A DNA stretch of 64,000 nucleotides from Senimuribacter intestinalis (lineage in GTDB: Bacteria > Bacillota > Clostridia > Peptostreptococcales > Anaerovoracaceae): positions 1-64,000 of the forward strand of contig CALPCJ010000005.1 in NCBI GenBank assembly GCA_943192975.1. The letters are read 5' to 3'. Position numbers and translations under genes: made by a program. A model generated the notes under the pieces. That model made no database searches. It worked only from the letters and a program-made list of their open reading frames with translations, and was not told where the DNA came from. Each line of letters starts with the position of its first letter. Positions within the stretch are counted from its first letter, which is position 1. Below, piece after piece: positions 1 through 7,047 of this stretch.

Positions 1-1
1 A

Positions 2-67
2 TTAAAGTGGCTTTCTCCTAAAGATACTTTATTTAATTTTTTGCATGACGGTGTAACATATGTTTGA
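2..67 (+). CDS. 3' end of an unrecognised gene (partial)
   Basis: An open frame runs in from the window edge and ends in TGA. Only about 21 residues are visible (ending FLHDGVTYV) and I do not recognise the family. It lies just left of the point where the duplicated MerR/TipA-like block begins, so it may be a gene cut by the rearrangement that built element A, or a chance frame. Confidence 0.2.
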   Translation, partial: LKWLSPKDTLFNFLHDGVTYV

Positions 68-87
68 CAAACCTTCAATTGAAGATG

Positions 88-817
88 TCTTCTATTTATT
101 AAGGAATTGGGATTTAAGCTGAAAAAGATTAAGGAAATCCTGCCAAAACCTGACTTTGATAGAATCAAGGCTTTCAAAAGATAAAAAGAACTGCTTCTGC
201 TGAAGCGCAATCGGACAGACAGACTTATACAGCTTCTTAGCCGCTTAGAGAAAGGAGAACAATATATGAGTTTTAAAGAATTTGACCTGTCCGATTACAT
301 CACCGCTTTAGAAGATTTTAAAAATAACAGCACTGATGATGTTATCAAACACTGGGGAAGTATTGAAAATTTTGATATGTTTATTCAGAAAATCAAAGAT
401 GATGAATCCGAATTAGCTAAACTCGCCATTCAACAATTCGGCAGTATTGAAAAGTACACCGAAGCCATGAAACATAATTTAGAGCATTTCTCTGAACTCA
501 TGGAAACACAACTAATGGAAGAAGTGAAAGAAATTGGAAAACAATCTGATATTCTGTATGGCATACTAACCACTAATTTGTCAGAAGATGTTTCCTCCCC
601 TAAAATACAATCCATTGTAGATGAACTGTTGCAGCTTATACAGAAAAACAGCTCTAACGTATCCCTTGATAAGCTCTATATCAATGTTCTTATCGACACA
701 TATTCAAGCGATTATATTAAAAGCATGACTGACAGTCAATATGGAAAAGGGGCTTCTGATTATATTGTAAAAGCGTTCCGTTATTACTCGGAGAACAACG
801 TTTCCGAAAACAATTAG
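88..817 (+). pseudogene. MerR/TipA-like regulator, 5'-truncated copy (element A)
   Basis: Only the last part of the MerR DNA-binding domain remains (KELGFKLKKIKEIL-like). It is followed by the same in-frame TAA (184-186) as in the second copy at 12364-13200. After the stop a complete 183-residue frame starts at 266 (MSFKEFDLSDY) behind a good AAAGGAG site and runs to 817. This part corresponds to the C-terminal TipAS-like ligand-binding region of TipA-type regulators. Without the helix-turn-helix it cannot work as a normal MerR activator, but a free effector-binding domain could still be made, as TipAS is in Streptomyces by internal initiation. Homology with the other copy starts near 88. Confidence 0.7.
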
Positions 818-909
818 AGGCAACAGGCACTCTCTCTAAAAAATATATCCCGGCAACTAATCATTCTCGCTATGCTGAAAAATAGCTTGCCACACTTTAG
901 AGAGCCTTA

Positions 910-938
910 GTGACATTTGAATTTTCTTGTGGTATAGT
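910..938 (+). promoter_or_regulatory. Sigma-70-like promoter before the AbrB-like gene (copy 1)
   Basis: GTGACA, 17 bp, TATAGT. The same arrangement is conserved before the second copy of the gene at 13293-13321. The start codon at 974 follows a GAAGGAG ribosome-binding site. Confidence 0.5.
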
Positions 939-973
939 GGACTTCCGCTTTCAAAAGAAGGAGTTGATTCTAT

Positions 974-1459
974 ATGCCACAGATGAACAAAGGCGGTAAA
1001 TTTATTTTCGGAAAATCACTGATACGAAATGATTTGACAATCCATCTGCCAGCCCAGGCTCTTACAGAGTACAACGCCACAGTAGAGGAAAAAGTCTATC
1101 TTTTTACTGGAAGCAAAGTCACTGGCGGCTTTTGTGTAACAAGAAAAGAATTGTTAGAACCGTCAAAATTAAGACACATTCTTACTGATAATCCGGCTTT
1201 ACTGAATTATCAGACCGAAGATGGCGAATTTGTCAAATACAAAGGGCGTTCATACTGTTGGGTAAATATTTCAGAGAATGGTATCATTCAGCTTAATCAG
1301 CAAATATTGGACTTCCTTAATCTAAAGATTGGAATGGAACTATTGTCTATCCGAAGCAGTGATATAGCTTTTACAATGGGTGCAACCGGTCCTTTGTTGG
1401 ATAGAGCCGACAATTATGAGGGCGAAAGTCCTCTAAACAACAATTGCCTGTATTGTTAA
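974..1459 (+). CDS. AbrB-like two-repeat hypothetical protein (copy 1, altered C-terminus)
   Basis: The 161-residue protein is nearly identical to that encoded at 13357-13824. Two segments look like swapped-hairpin AbrB-type motifs, around residues 12-45 and 98-135 (the second has SENGIIQL then LLSIRSSDIAFTMG). This suggests a transition-state-regulator-like DNA-binding fold, but that is my inference and I know of no assigned function. It follows the TipA-like gene in both copies, so the two probably form a unit. Here the last residues diverge (SPLNNNCLYC instead of IKIY), because the duplicated block ends near 1425 and the frame runs on into other DNA. Confidence 0.65.
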   Translation: MPQMNKGGKFIFGKSLIRNDLTIHLPAQALTEYNATVEEKVYLFTGSKVTGGFCVTRKELLEPSKLRHILTDNPALLNYQTEDGEFVKYKGRSYCWVNISENGIIQLNQQILDFLNLKIGMELLSIRSSDIAFTMGATGPLLDRADNYEGESPLNNNCLYC

Positions 1460-1653
1460 ATCATCTCTAAAGTTCTTTTATATAGTGGGTCTAAATCACA
1501 ACCACTACTTCCACATTTTTCGTTTGCCTGTTTAATTGCTGATATTAAAGTATCTTTATGAGCTTTTCCATCTAACCATTGTTGTGCGAGAATAGATATT
1601 AAATCCCAACCAGATATAACAAACTTCTCCACAATAGATTTTAATTCTTCCAT
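1456..1653 (-). CDS. Small hypothetical protein, 65 aa
   Basis: The 65-residue acidic protein has an Ile/Leu-rich helical N-terminus and a C-terminal CGSSGCDLDPLY segment with two closely spaced cysteines. A GGAAG site lies 8 bases before the ATG. Its stop overlaps the end of the convergent AbrB-like gene by 4 bases. I do not recognise a family. It is the last gene of a leftward cargo run of element A, 39 bases after the HEAT-like gene. Confidence 0.5.
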   Translation of the reverse strand: MEELKSIVEKFVISGWDLISILAQQWLDGKAHKDTLISAIKQANEKCGSSGCDLDPLYKRTLEMI

Positions 1654-1692
1654 AATATTACTTCCAAATTAGCAAATATCGTTTTGTTGTTT

Positions 1693-2142
1693 TTATAATT
1701 TTTCTATTTCCTTCAACGCTTTCCGAATGTCCTTACAAACCAATGATTGCATACTATCGTCATAAATAGATATATTTGCCTTATTAAGTGCAAAAAGTAT
1801 GTCGTTCCTCAATTCTGGCTTATATTTTGCAATAATAGGCAACAATTTAATACATTGTCGCGCTGTAATGGGTTTAACATCTGTTATGTGTTTCAAATAT
1901 TCATCAATGATTTCATCAATTTTATACTCTTTATCCCATTTTGCATTATAAGCAAGTAGTGTAAGCCCCCGTGTGCGAATATAAGAATTGTCACTCTCAA
2001 GCATATCACTTAACCTATCTATAAAAGGATAAACGCAATCCGTTTCTTCACTTTTTCTTTGTAATTCTTGTAGTGCCTTGTAAGCAACATTATTATTCTT
2101 ATCAAACAATAATTCAAAGATTTCCGCTATATTGACTAGCAT
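1693..2142 (-). CDS. HEAT-repeat-like protein
   Basis: The protein has 149 residues, counted from the ATG at 2142, which has GGAGG six bases upstream; a longer reading from a GTG at 2157 would swallow that ribosome-binding site. It is made of paired amphipathic helices (for example VAYKALQELQRKS, IRTRGLTLLAYNAKW) as in HEAT/SufBD-type scaffold proteins, which usually bind other proteins. No catalytic motif is visible. It is cargo of element A, with DUF1697 and DUF3788 genes upstream on the same strand. Confidence 0.6.
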   Translation of the reverse strand: MLVNIAEIFELLFDKNNNVAYKALQELQRKSEETDCVYPFIDRLSDMLESDNSYIRTRGLTLLAYNAKWDKEYKIDEIIDEYLKHITDVKPITARQCIKLLPIIAKYKPELRNDILFALNKANISIYDDSMQSLVCKDIRKALKEIEKL

Positions 2143-2178
2143 AAAATCCTCCTTCACAAGTGAGAATTCAAAAAATAA

Positions 2179-2718
2179 TTACATACCGACCATTTTTTTA
2201 ACAGTGTTTGCCGTCCTTATTGTTAGTTTATTACTGATATTGGCATTTGCTGTCTTAGACCACCAATTTGTTTTTTGATAATCTTTCCTGCTGAAAGACC
2301 AGAATATTGCTTCACTATAATCTTTAATCCTTTCTAATTCCTCTTTAGGCTCTCCAATCTCACAATATACCTCTGCGAATGTAGCGGGTGGCATAATAAA
2401 AATTAAATTGTCATAGATTTCCTTATTTTCGTTTCCCCACCAGTCAGGCGCATTGTGCAAGATGTCATCAAGTTCTTCTCTTAATATGACAAAAACAGGA
2501 ATATCCAAGGTGAATTGTTTTTTTATCATTATCTCAATCTGTTTCGTGAACTTCTCTGTGTCACCTTTCTCACTCGAAAAAGCCACATTACCGCTGTTCA
2601 AATATGTCCTAACCTCTCCAAACTCAAGTTTTTCAAACTCTTTCTTTAATTCGGCCATCGATACTTTATTTTTGCCACTTATATTGATACCTCGCAGAAA
2701 TGCAATATATCTTTTCAT
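2179..2718 (-). CDS. DUF1697 family protein
   Basis: The 179-residue protein opens MKRYIAFLRGINISGKN and continues with VRTYLNSGNVAFSS, the hallmark N-terminal blocks of DUF1697. The family ends in a conserved Arg/Asn-rich region, seen here as TIRTANTVKKM. The biochemical role of the family is not established. I start at 2718 because the family begins with this MKRYIAFLRG block; a TTG at 2745 gives nine extra residues. It is cargo of element A in a leftward gene run. Confidence 0.8.
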   Translation of the reverse strand: MKRYIAFLRGINISGKNKVSMAELKKEFEKLEFGEVRTYLNSGNVAFSSEKGDTEKFTKQIEIMIKKQFTLDIPVFVILREELDDILHNAPDWWGNENKEIYDNLIFIMPPATFAEVYCEIGEPKEELERIKDYSEAIFWSFSRKDYQKTNWWSKTANANISNKLTIRTANTVKKMVGM

Positions 2719-2767
2719 ATTCGCTAACACCCTTTCAAATTCCAAGTTATCTGATTCAACGGTAACT

Positions 2768-3181
2768 TTACTTTCTGTTTGGTTTTCTTTTAATTCTCAA
2801 CAGTTTAATGAAGTCATTAAACAAAGATGTATCCACTGGTTCAAACATTATCCATTTTCCATCATGGTAAGTTTGAGCTTCGTCATATATTTTTTGAACT
2901 ACCTCTCCGTAATTTTCTCTATCTGTTTCAAATTTCAACCGTTCGTCTTTCCCTAAGATAATCATAAAACCCATACAGTTTTCTCTTGCATATAATGCAC
3001 ACAATGTTTTACCACCCCGACGATATTTATATTCATATTTCCATGCTTTACCACCCTTATTCCACAAACAATCCATATCATATTTTTCATCAATTAAAGC
3101 ACATAGCTTATTCCATACATCATATAGGGATTTTCCAACTAAAGCTGTCATTTCTTCTTCATTTGGTATCGTATCAAGCAT
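2768..3181 (-). CDS. DUF3788 family protein
   Basis: The 137-residue protein has the features I associate with DUF3788: an early SLYDVWNKL helix, WKYEYKYRRGGKTLCALYA, and a late DGKWIMFEPVD. AGGAGGG precedes the ATG closely. The family is small, cytoplasmic and of unknown role, often seen on mobile DNA beside other stand-alone domains. It is the first gene of the leftward cargo run 3181-1456. Confidence 0.7.
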   Translation of the reverse strand: MLDTIPNEEEMTALVGKSLYDVWNKLCALIDEKYDMDCLWNKGGKAWKYEYKYRRGGKTLCALYARENCMGFMIILGKDERLKFETDRENYGEVVQKIYDEAQTYHDGKWIMFEPVDTSLFNDFIKLLRIKRKPNRK

Positions 3182-3311
3182 TTTAGCCCTCCTAATATAG
3201 CTCCTAATTTCTTTTTCTAAGTATACATGAAATTATAAGGTTTTTCAATTCCTCGAACTGCTTTTTCTTAAGAGCGACACTTCCACATACCGCAGAAATG
3301 TCACTCACCGC

Positions 3312-3460
3312 TTATGAATAGATTATCTCACTCTCCACAATTTCCCGCAATCGTGATAAATCCTTGCTCTTTCAACTCGTCATTTAATTTCTTGATGAGC
3401 TTATATGCGTAAGGATTTAATACAGAAAGCTCCTGCACCACCTCATCCCCACGAATAAAA
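3312..3460 (-). pseudogene. Fused remnants of excisionase and TnpV genes (deletion scar)
   Basis: Reading leftwards from 3460, the frame encodes a helix-turn-helix excisionase fragment (EVVQELSVLNPYAYKLIKK, then FITIAG) matching the gene at 23730-23930. The match stops near 3349 and is followed by the last codons of a tnpV-like gene (EIIYS then a stop at 3312-3314), matching 19406-19440. In element C these two points are about 4.4 kb apart, with mob, rep and int genes between them. The excisionase start codon and the whole operator region before the XRE gene are also missing. Confidence 0.75.
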
Positions 3461-3473
3461 AGAGTGAAACATT

Positions 3474-4004
3474 ATGGCGATTGGCGAAAGAATACATTTT
3501 TTCCGCATCATGCGGGGCATGACACAGAAATATCTTGGTATGCTTGTCGGGTTTCCCGAACGGAGCGCAGACGTGCGTCTGGCACAGTACGAAACTGGCT
3601 CACGCAAGCCAAAGGCAGACTTGACGGCTGCACTGGCGCAGGCTCTTGACGTTGCGCCGCAGGCTCTGGACATACCCGACATTGACAGCTACATCGGGCT
3701 TATGCACACCTTATTTGCCCTTGAAGACATTTACGGACTTACCATCAGCGAAACAGACGGGGAAGTCTGTTTGAAAGTCAACAAAGACAAAAGTAAGAAC
3801 GCCGACGAGCTGCTGAAAATGCTCTGCGCTTGGAAAGAGCAGGCGGACAAACTCTCTGCCGAAGAAATCAGCAGGGAAGATTACGACCAGTGGCGGTACA
3901 ATTACCCAAAATTTGACACCACGCAGCATTGGGCGAAAGTCCCCTCTAAGGAATTGAGCGATGTCTTAGTCGAATCATTTAAAGACAAACTAAAAACTGA
4001 TTGA
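3474..4004 (+). CDS. XRE-family repressor (element A copy)
   Basis: The 176-residue protein has an N-terminal helix-turn-helix of the XRE/Cro type (residues about 5-60, MTQKYLGMLVGF then RLAQYETGSRKP) and a C-terminal region with a WRYNYP motif. It is a close copy of the repressor at 24106-24633. In element C that gene is divergent from the excisionase behind four operators. Here the upstream region is deleted: only AAAAGAGTG is left before the start and the purine-rich ribosome-binding site is damaged, so expression is doubtful. Confidence 0.75.
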   Translation: MAIGERIHFFRIMRGMTQKYLGMLVGFPERSADVRLAQYETGSRKPKADLTAALAQALDVAPQALDIPDIDSYIGLMHTLFALEDIYGLTISETDGEVCLKVNKDKSKNADELLKMLCAWKEQADKLSAEEISREDYDQWRYNYPKFDTTQHWAKVPSKELSDVLVESFKDKLKTD

Positions 4005-4016
4005 CAAACACGACAA

Positions 4017-4062
4017 AAAACGCCCTTAGCCATGAGTTCCTACCCACAGCTAAGGGCGTTTC
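4017..4062 (+). terminator. Rho-independent terminator (element A right end)
   Basis: A 12-base GC-rich stem, AACGCCCTTAGC with its complement, encloses an 18-base loop and is followed by TTTCTAATAT. The same hairpin follows the XRE-GNAT pair of element C at 25149-25195. Confidence 0.75.
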
Positions 4063-4156
4063 TAATATGGATTTATTTCAGTCATCTAAACCGCTTAAAA
4101 ATCATTCTCCCACCTGTAAACCATCAGACAGCAAGAATAATAGCACTCAAACGACT

Positions 4157-4173
4157 GTTATCAATTTGTTATC
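4157..4173. repeat. Candidate integrase arm-type site (element A right end)
   Basis: GTTATCA-N2-TTTGTTATC is identical to 25290-25306 at the right end of C and one base different from 14489-14505 at the left end of C. Short direct repeats inside both ends of an element are typical arm sites of tyrosine integrases. Confidence 0.4.
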
Positions 4174-4200
4174 AAAAGACCTTTCCAAAGCCCGCAAACC

Positions 4201-4245
4201 CGCATAAATACTGGATTCACTAAATATTTTTGTTTATTCGAACTC
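4201..4245. repeat. Attachment site 1 (guaA-type att, A/B junction)
   Basis: These 45 bases match 25334-25378, the intact guaA end, at all but one position. Read leftwards it holds the last three guaA codons and stop (Glu-Phe-Glu-TAA), then 33 bases of element end. The sequence to the right diverges at once, so it marks the boundary between element A and the left end of element B. Confidence 0.85.
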
Positions 4246-4347
4246 CCTATAACCATAACATAATTGTTAAATATTTGATGCTCTTTAAGGTTTTTCATAG
4301 CCATAATATACACATTTTACGCCATATTTACAGTTTCAGACCAAATA

Positions 4348-4366
4348 GGTATCATACGGGTATCAC
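4348..4366. repeat. Candidate integrase arm-type sites (element B left end)
   Basis: Two direct GGTATCA words lie 11 bases apart. At the other end of B (14255-14268) the same word occurs as an inverted pair, GGTATC-AC-GATACC. Presence near both ends only of B suggests integrase arm binding. Confidence 0.35.
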
Positions 4367-4367
4367 A

Positions 4368-4982
4368 TTATCTTTTCTTTTTACTACTCTTTACCACAAT
4401 AATTATTACTGCAATAATTTGCAAAAGTGGTACTCCAATATAATTAACCATCGGAGAAATTATAACTGGAACCATTGAGAAAGCCCAACCGATTATCCCA
4501 GACATTATTAATAACAAAACAAATGCTATTAGCTTATCACTTCTCTTTTTAAACGTATTCATAAAAGGCACACAGACAGTAATTAATAATAACCAAAATG
4601 CACCCGAAAGAAATTTTAATGCTCTATTTCCTTCTCCATTTCCCATTGAAGTTATATAATTCATCTGAATAATAAATTTATTCATTAACGAATTTATAGA
4701 ACGTTCACCCTGCTGCTCCATTTCTTGTAAAATTCTTTGATATTCATCTATATATGCTTGGTTACTATTTATTTTTTCCTCATCTAATGCCATTACCTTT
4801 TCAAGCACATTTATTCTTTTTTCCATCCTGGAAAAATAAAAGAAATTAGAATCTATATATGGAATAATAAGAACAGTAATAAATAAAACAATCACTATAA
4901 AAAGCCATAACCTTGGTCTTCTATAATTTCGTTTAAATAATTCAACTAATTCTTCTATGATTTTTCCAATTGCATCTCCCAT
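4368..4982 (-). CDS. Membrane protein with extracytoplasmic coiled coil
   Basis: The 204-residue protein has a short cytoplasmic N-terminus and one transmembrane helix (about residues 24-43, LWLFIVIVLFITVLIIPYI). A charged helical stretch (about 52-98, likely coiled coil) follows, then three hydrophobic segments from about residue 120 and a basic KSSKKKR tail. I do not recognise the family. It is the first gene inside the left end of element B and may be cargo; membrane proteins in this position sometimes act in exclusion or defence, but nothing in the sequence shows this. Confidence 0.6.
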   Translation of the reverse strand: MGDAIGKIIEELVELFKRNYRRPRLWLFIVIVLFITVLIIPYIDSNFFYFSRMEKRINVLEKVMALDEEKINSNQAYIDEYQRILQEMEQQGERSINSLMNKFIIQMNYITSMGNGEGNRALKFLSGAFWLLLITVCVPFMNTFKKRSDKLIAFVLLLIMSGIIGWAFSMVPVIISPMVNYIGVPLLQIIAVIIIVVKSSKKKR

Positions 4983-5051
4983 TATAATTACATCCTTATA
5001 AAAAAAGTTTGCCTATGAATCATGGCGCACGATACCCTAATCGCTTTACTT

Positions 5052-5071
5052 ACATGGTTCTAAGACCATGT
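5052..5071. repeat. Palindrome ACATGGT-N6-ACCATGT, copy 1
   Basis: Perfect 7-base arms separated by 6 bases. The same palindrome with a different spacer occurs at 5930-5949, on the other side of yjdF. Both are preceded by ACTTA. It could be an operator pair or a small stem-loop. Confidence 0.45.
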
Positions 5072-5268
5072 TTTACATCACAAATAACGCGTTGATAGTA
5101 GTATTCCGCATTAATATCATCTTTCCAATGCCACCACCTCTAATACTCTAACAAACTTGAAACATATAGATTTAGAAAATCAAATTATCTGTCCTGCTTC
5201 CATTTCACTAATCTTGAGAGCCATTTTCACTTATTCTCCTCCCATTTTTTATAGCGGCAAGAGAGGAG

Positions 5269-5685
5269 TTACCTCCCCCTATGCTTTTCTTTCCTTTTTT
5301 GCTGTTTCAGTTCAAACTGCCGCTGTCTTTCTGCCTCACGTTGTTCCCGGCTCACATTTTTGCGTTCAGTTTTCAACTGCTCCTGCTGTAATTTCAAAGC
5401 CTGTTGCGATTTTGTTCCTATCCCGGTATTCTGTATCTGTTTTCGTACTTCACGCTGTACCCGTTTAGGATTGCGACCTGTTTCTTTTACATCAGTTGCC
5501 ACAGCCGGACTAAATCGCAGCCGATAGTAATTTTTCAGAACGAAATCATATATTTCATAGTCTTTGGGTTCTGCACCAAATGTAACCTTACATACAGATA
5601 ATTTACCCTCTGATATTCGTTCAAAAATACCTATCCAAAATGGTTCCTCAAAAAATACTGTCAGTCTGCCCGATACTTTGTCCAT
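5269..5685 (-). CDS. yjdF: YjdF family protein (DUF2992)
   Basis: The 138-residue protein begins SGRLTVFFEEPFWIGIFER and has the FGAEPKDYEIYDF and LRFSP blocks of the YjdF family, followed by a long Lys/Arg/Glu/Gln-rich tail that is helical and basic, as in Bacillus YjdF. Family members are usually controlled by the yjdF RNA motif, which responds to azaaromatic compounds, so a role in tolerance to such compounds is presumed; the biochemical activity is unknown. TAAGGAGG lies 8 bases before the ATG. A structured leader lies upstream (5700-5815). Confidence 0.85.
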   Translation of the reverse strand: MDKVSGRLTVFFEEPFWIGIFERISEGKLSVCKVTFGAEPKDYEIYDFVLKNYYRLRFSPAVATDVKETGRNPKRVQREVRKQIQNTGIGTKSQQALKLQQEQLKTERKNVSREQREAERQRQFELKQQKRKEKHRGR

Positions 5686-5699
5686 GACAATTCCTCCTT

Positions 5700-5815
5700 A
5701 AAATGATTGTAATGAACAAAGAACGGACGACCCTAAGGAGGGAGGGCTACTTACACCAAATCGGTGCGACTGGACTACCTACCAGTTCTGCAAGATTACC
5801 TTGCGTTGTGTTTTT
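5700..5815 (-). ncRNA. Probable yjdF-motif (azaaromatic) riboswitch
   Basis: The leader of yjdF, read leftwards, folds into several short adjacent hairpins: CAAGG/TCTTG-type, ACTGG with CCAGT, CACC with GGTG, and CCCT with AGGG just before the AGGAGG of yjdF. yjdF genes are known to be preceded by the yjdF RNA, a multi-stem riboswitch of about this size that acts near the ribosome-binding site. I have not checked the consensus base by base; the call rests on position and structure. Confidence 0.55.
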
Positions 5816-5867
5816 TATCTTTGCCCCTATATATTACCACATAACCGCTTATTTTGCTATAAAAATG

Positions 5868-5949
5868 TGGCAATTCGCTTAATAGTGTGAACTGCCACAT
5901 TATCACATTTTCCTTATCCGAATTAACTTACATGGTGATAGCACCATGT
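5868..5949. other. Intergenic inverted repeats between methyltransferase and yjdF leader
   Basis: The 320-base gap between yjdF and the methyltransferase gene holds the yjdF leader, an inverted repeat TGTGGCA...TGCCACA (about 5867-5899) and the second ACATGGT-N6-ACCATGT palindrome (5930-5949). The first could end transcription of the methyltransferase or form part of the yjdF promoter region. Confidence 0.4.
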
Positions 5950-6005
5950 TCAAATCATTACTAAGGAAAAATATTCTGCCTTTCTTACAGACGAAAATTT
6001 GATGC

Positions 6006-6611
6006 TCATTTTTCAGCTTTAAGAAACACCCCTTTTCCTTTCCTATAAACCTGCACTGTTTTAAATCTACAATTGTAAAAGATTTCCTCTAACTCTTTTT
6101 TGCTGTATATTCTTACATCTCCACTTTTTGAAAAGGGAAACCATAATTTATTTGCTATAAATCTGACTACTGCTCCAAAATTAGGATCAGCTATATACAC
6201 TGTACCGTTTTTCTTTAAAACTCTTTTGCACTCGTTAACAAAACCTTGCGGATTGTCAAAATGATGAAACGCACAACATACAGTTATAATATCAATACTT
6301 TCATTACTCCATTCAAGCGGATAGCATGGTTTGACCTCAAAACTCATATTAGGGTATCGCATCTTTGCAGAACAAATCATGTTCTCAGATATATCTATTC
6401 CATTTGCCTGGATTTTTGCTTTTTTCGATAATTCCCGCAACAGAGTTCCATTTCCACATGCAACATCAAGGACAACATTACCCTCATGTAAATCTATAGT
6501 GTTAGATAGTTCCATAATATGAAATCTTGTATATTGTCCTTCCCTTGACGCATCATATTCAGATGCTATTTTATTGTATGCAATTCTTGATTCTTCTGTT
6601 TTCTTATTCAC
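6006..6611 (-). CDS. Class I SAM-dependent methyltransferase
   Basis: The 201-residue protein has the Rossmann-fold motif I VVLDVACGNG (about residues 46-55), an acidic motif II loop (NGIDIS), and the FHHFDNPQGFVNECKRVLK region typical of UbiE/Methyltransf_11 enzymes. The substrate cannot be told from the sequence. AGGGG stands before the ATG. It is cargo of element B and sits upstream of the yjdF leader, on the same strand. Confidence 0.8.
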   Translation of the reverse strand: MNKKTEESRIAYNKIASEYDASREGQYTRFHIMELSNTIDLHEGNVVLDVACGNGTLLRELSKKAKIQANGIDISENMICSAKMRYPNMSFEVKPCYPLEWSNESIDIITVCCAFHHFDNPQGFVNECKRVLKKNGTVYIADPNFGAVVRFIANKLWFPFSKSGDVRIYSKKELEEIFYNCRFKTVQVYRKGKGVFLKAEK

Positions 6612-6713
6612 GTTATCCCCTCGCTCCTGATTTCTCCATTTGATTATACTACTTCCATTCTCTGTTTGCCATTATAAAATTTAGGGCATAGCAACCGCCA
6701 CGCCCCACATTTC

Positions 6714-7028
6714 TTATCGCTCCAACGATTTTTCTATTTTGTATTTCTGTCCTTTTAAATCGTTCTGTTTTTCATACAGATTATTTCGTTCTTTGCACAG
6801 TTCTTTCATGCGCTCCAACTGTGCCCGCACTCCCTCCCGACAATCCGGCTCTATCTTCTTATATTCCCCGGTCAGATTACGGATTGTATTATTGTTTTGC
6901 TTTATCTGCTCCGACAGGCATACCCAGTCTATCAGATTTTGCACTTCCTCATCTGTTTCGTAAAGGTCTGTTTCTGCTACGATTTTAGCGCACAGCCGTA
7001 TCATAACTTTTTTCTCCATGTCCGTCAT
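6714..7028 (-). CDS. Small coiled-coil protein of the mob region
   Basis: The 104-residue, highly charged helical protein (EYKKIEPDCREGVRAQLERM, then ERNNLYEKQND) is likely a coiled coil. It follows mobV by 19 bases on the same strand. The equivalent place in element C holds tnpV. I do not recognise a named family; a relaxosome accessory role is possible from position only. Confidence 0.6.
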   Translation of the reverse strand: MTDMEKKVMIRLCAKIVAETDLYETDEEVQNLIDWVCLSEQIKQNNNTIRNLTGEYKKIEPDCREGVRAQLERMKELCKERNNLYEKQNDLKGQKYKIEKSLER

Positions 7029-7047
7029 ATCCTATCAATCCCCTTTC

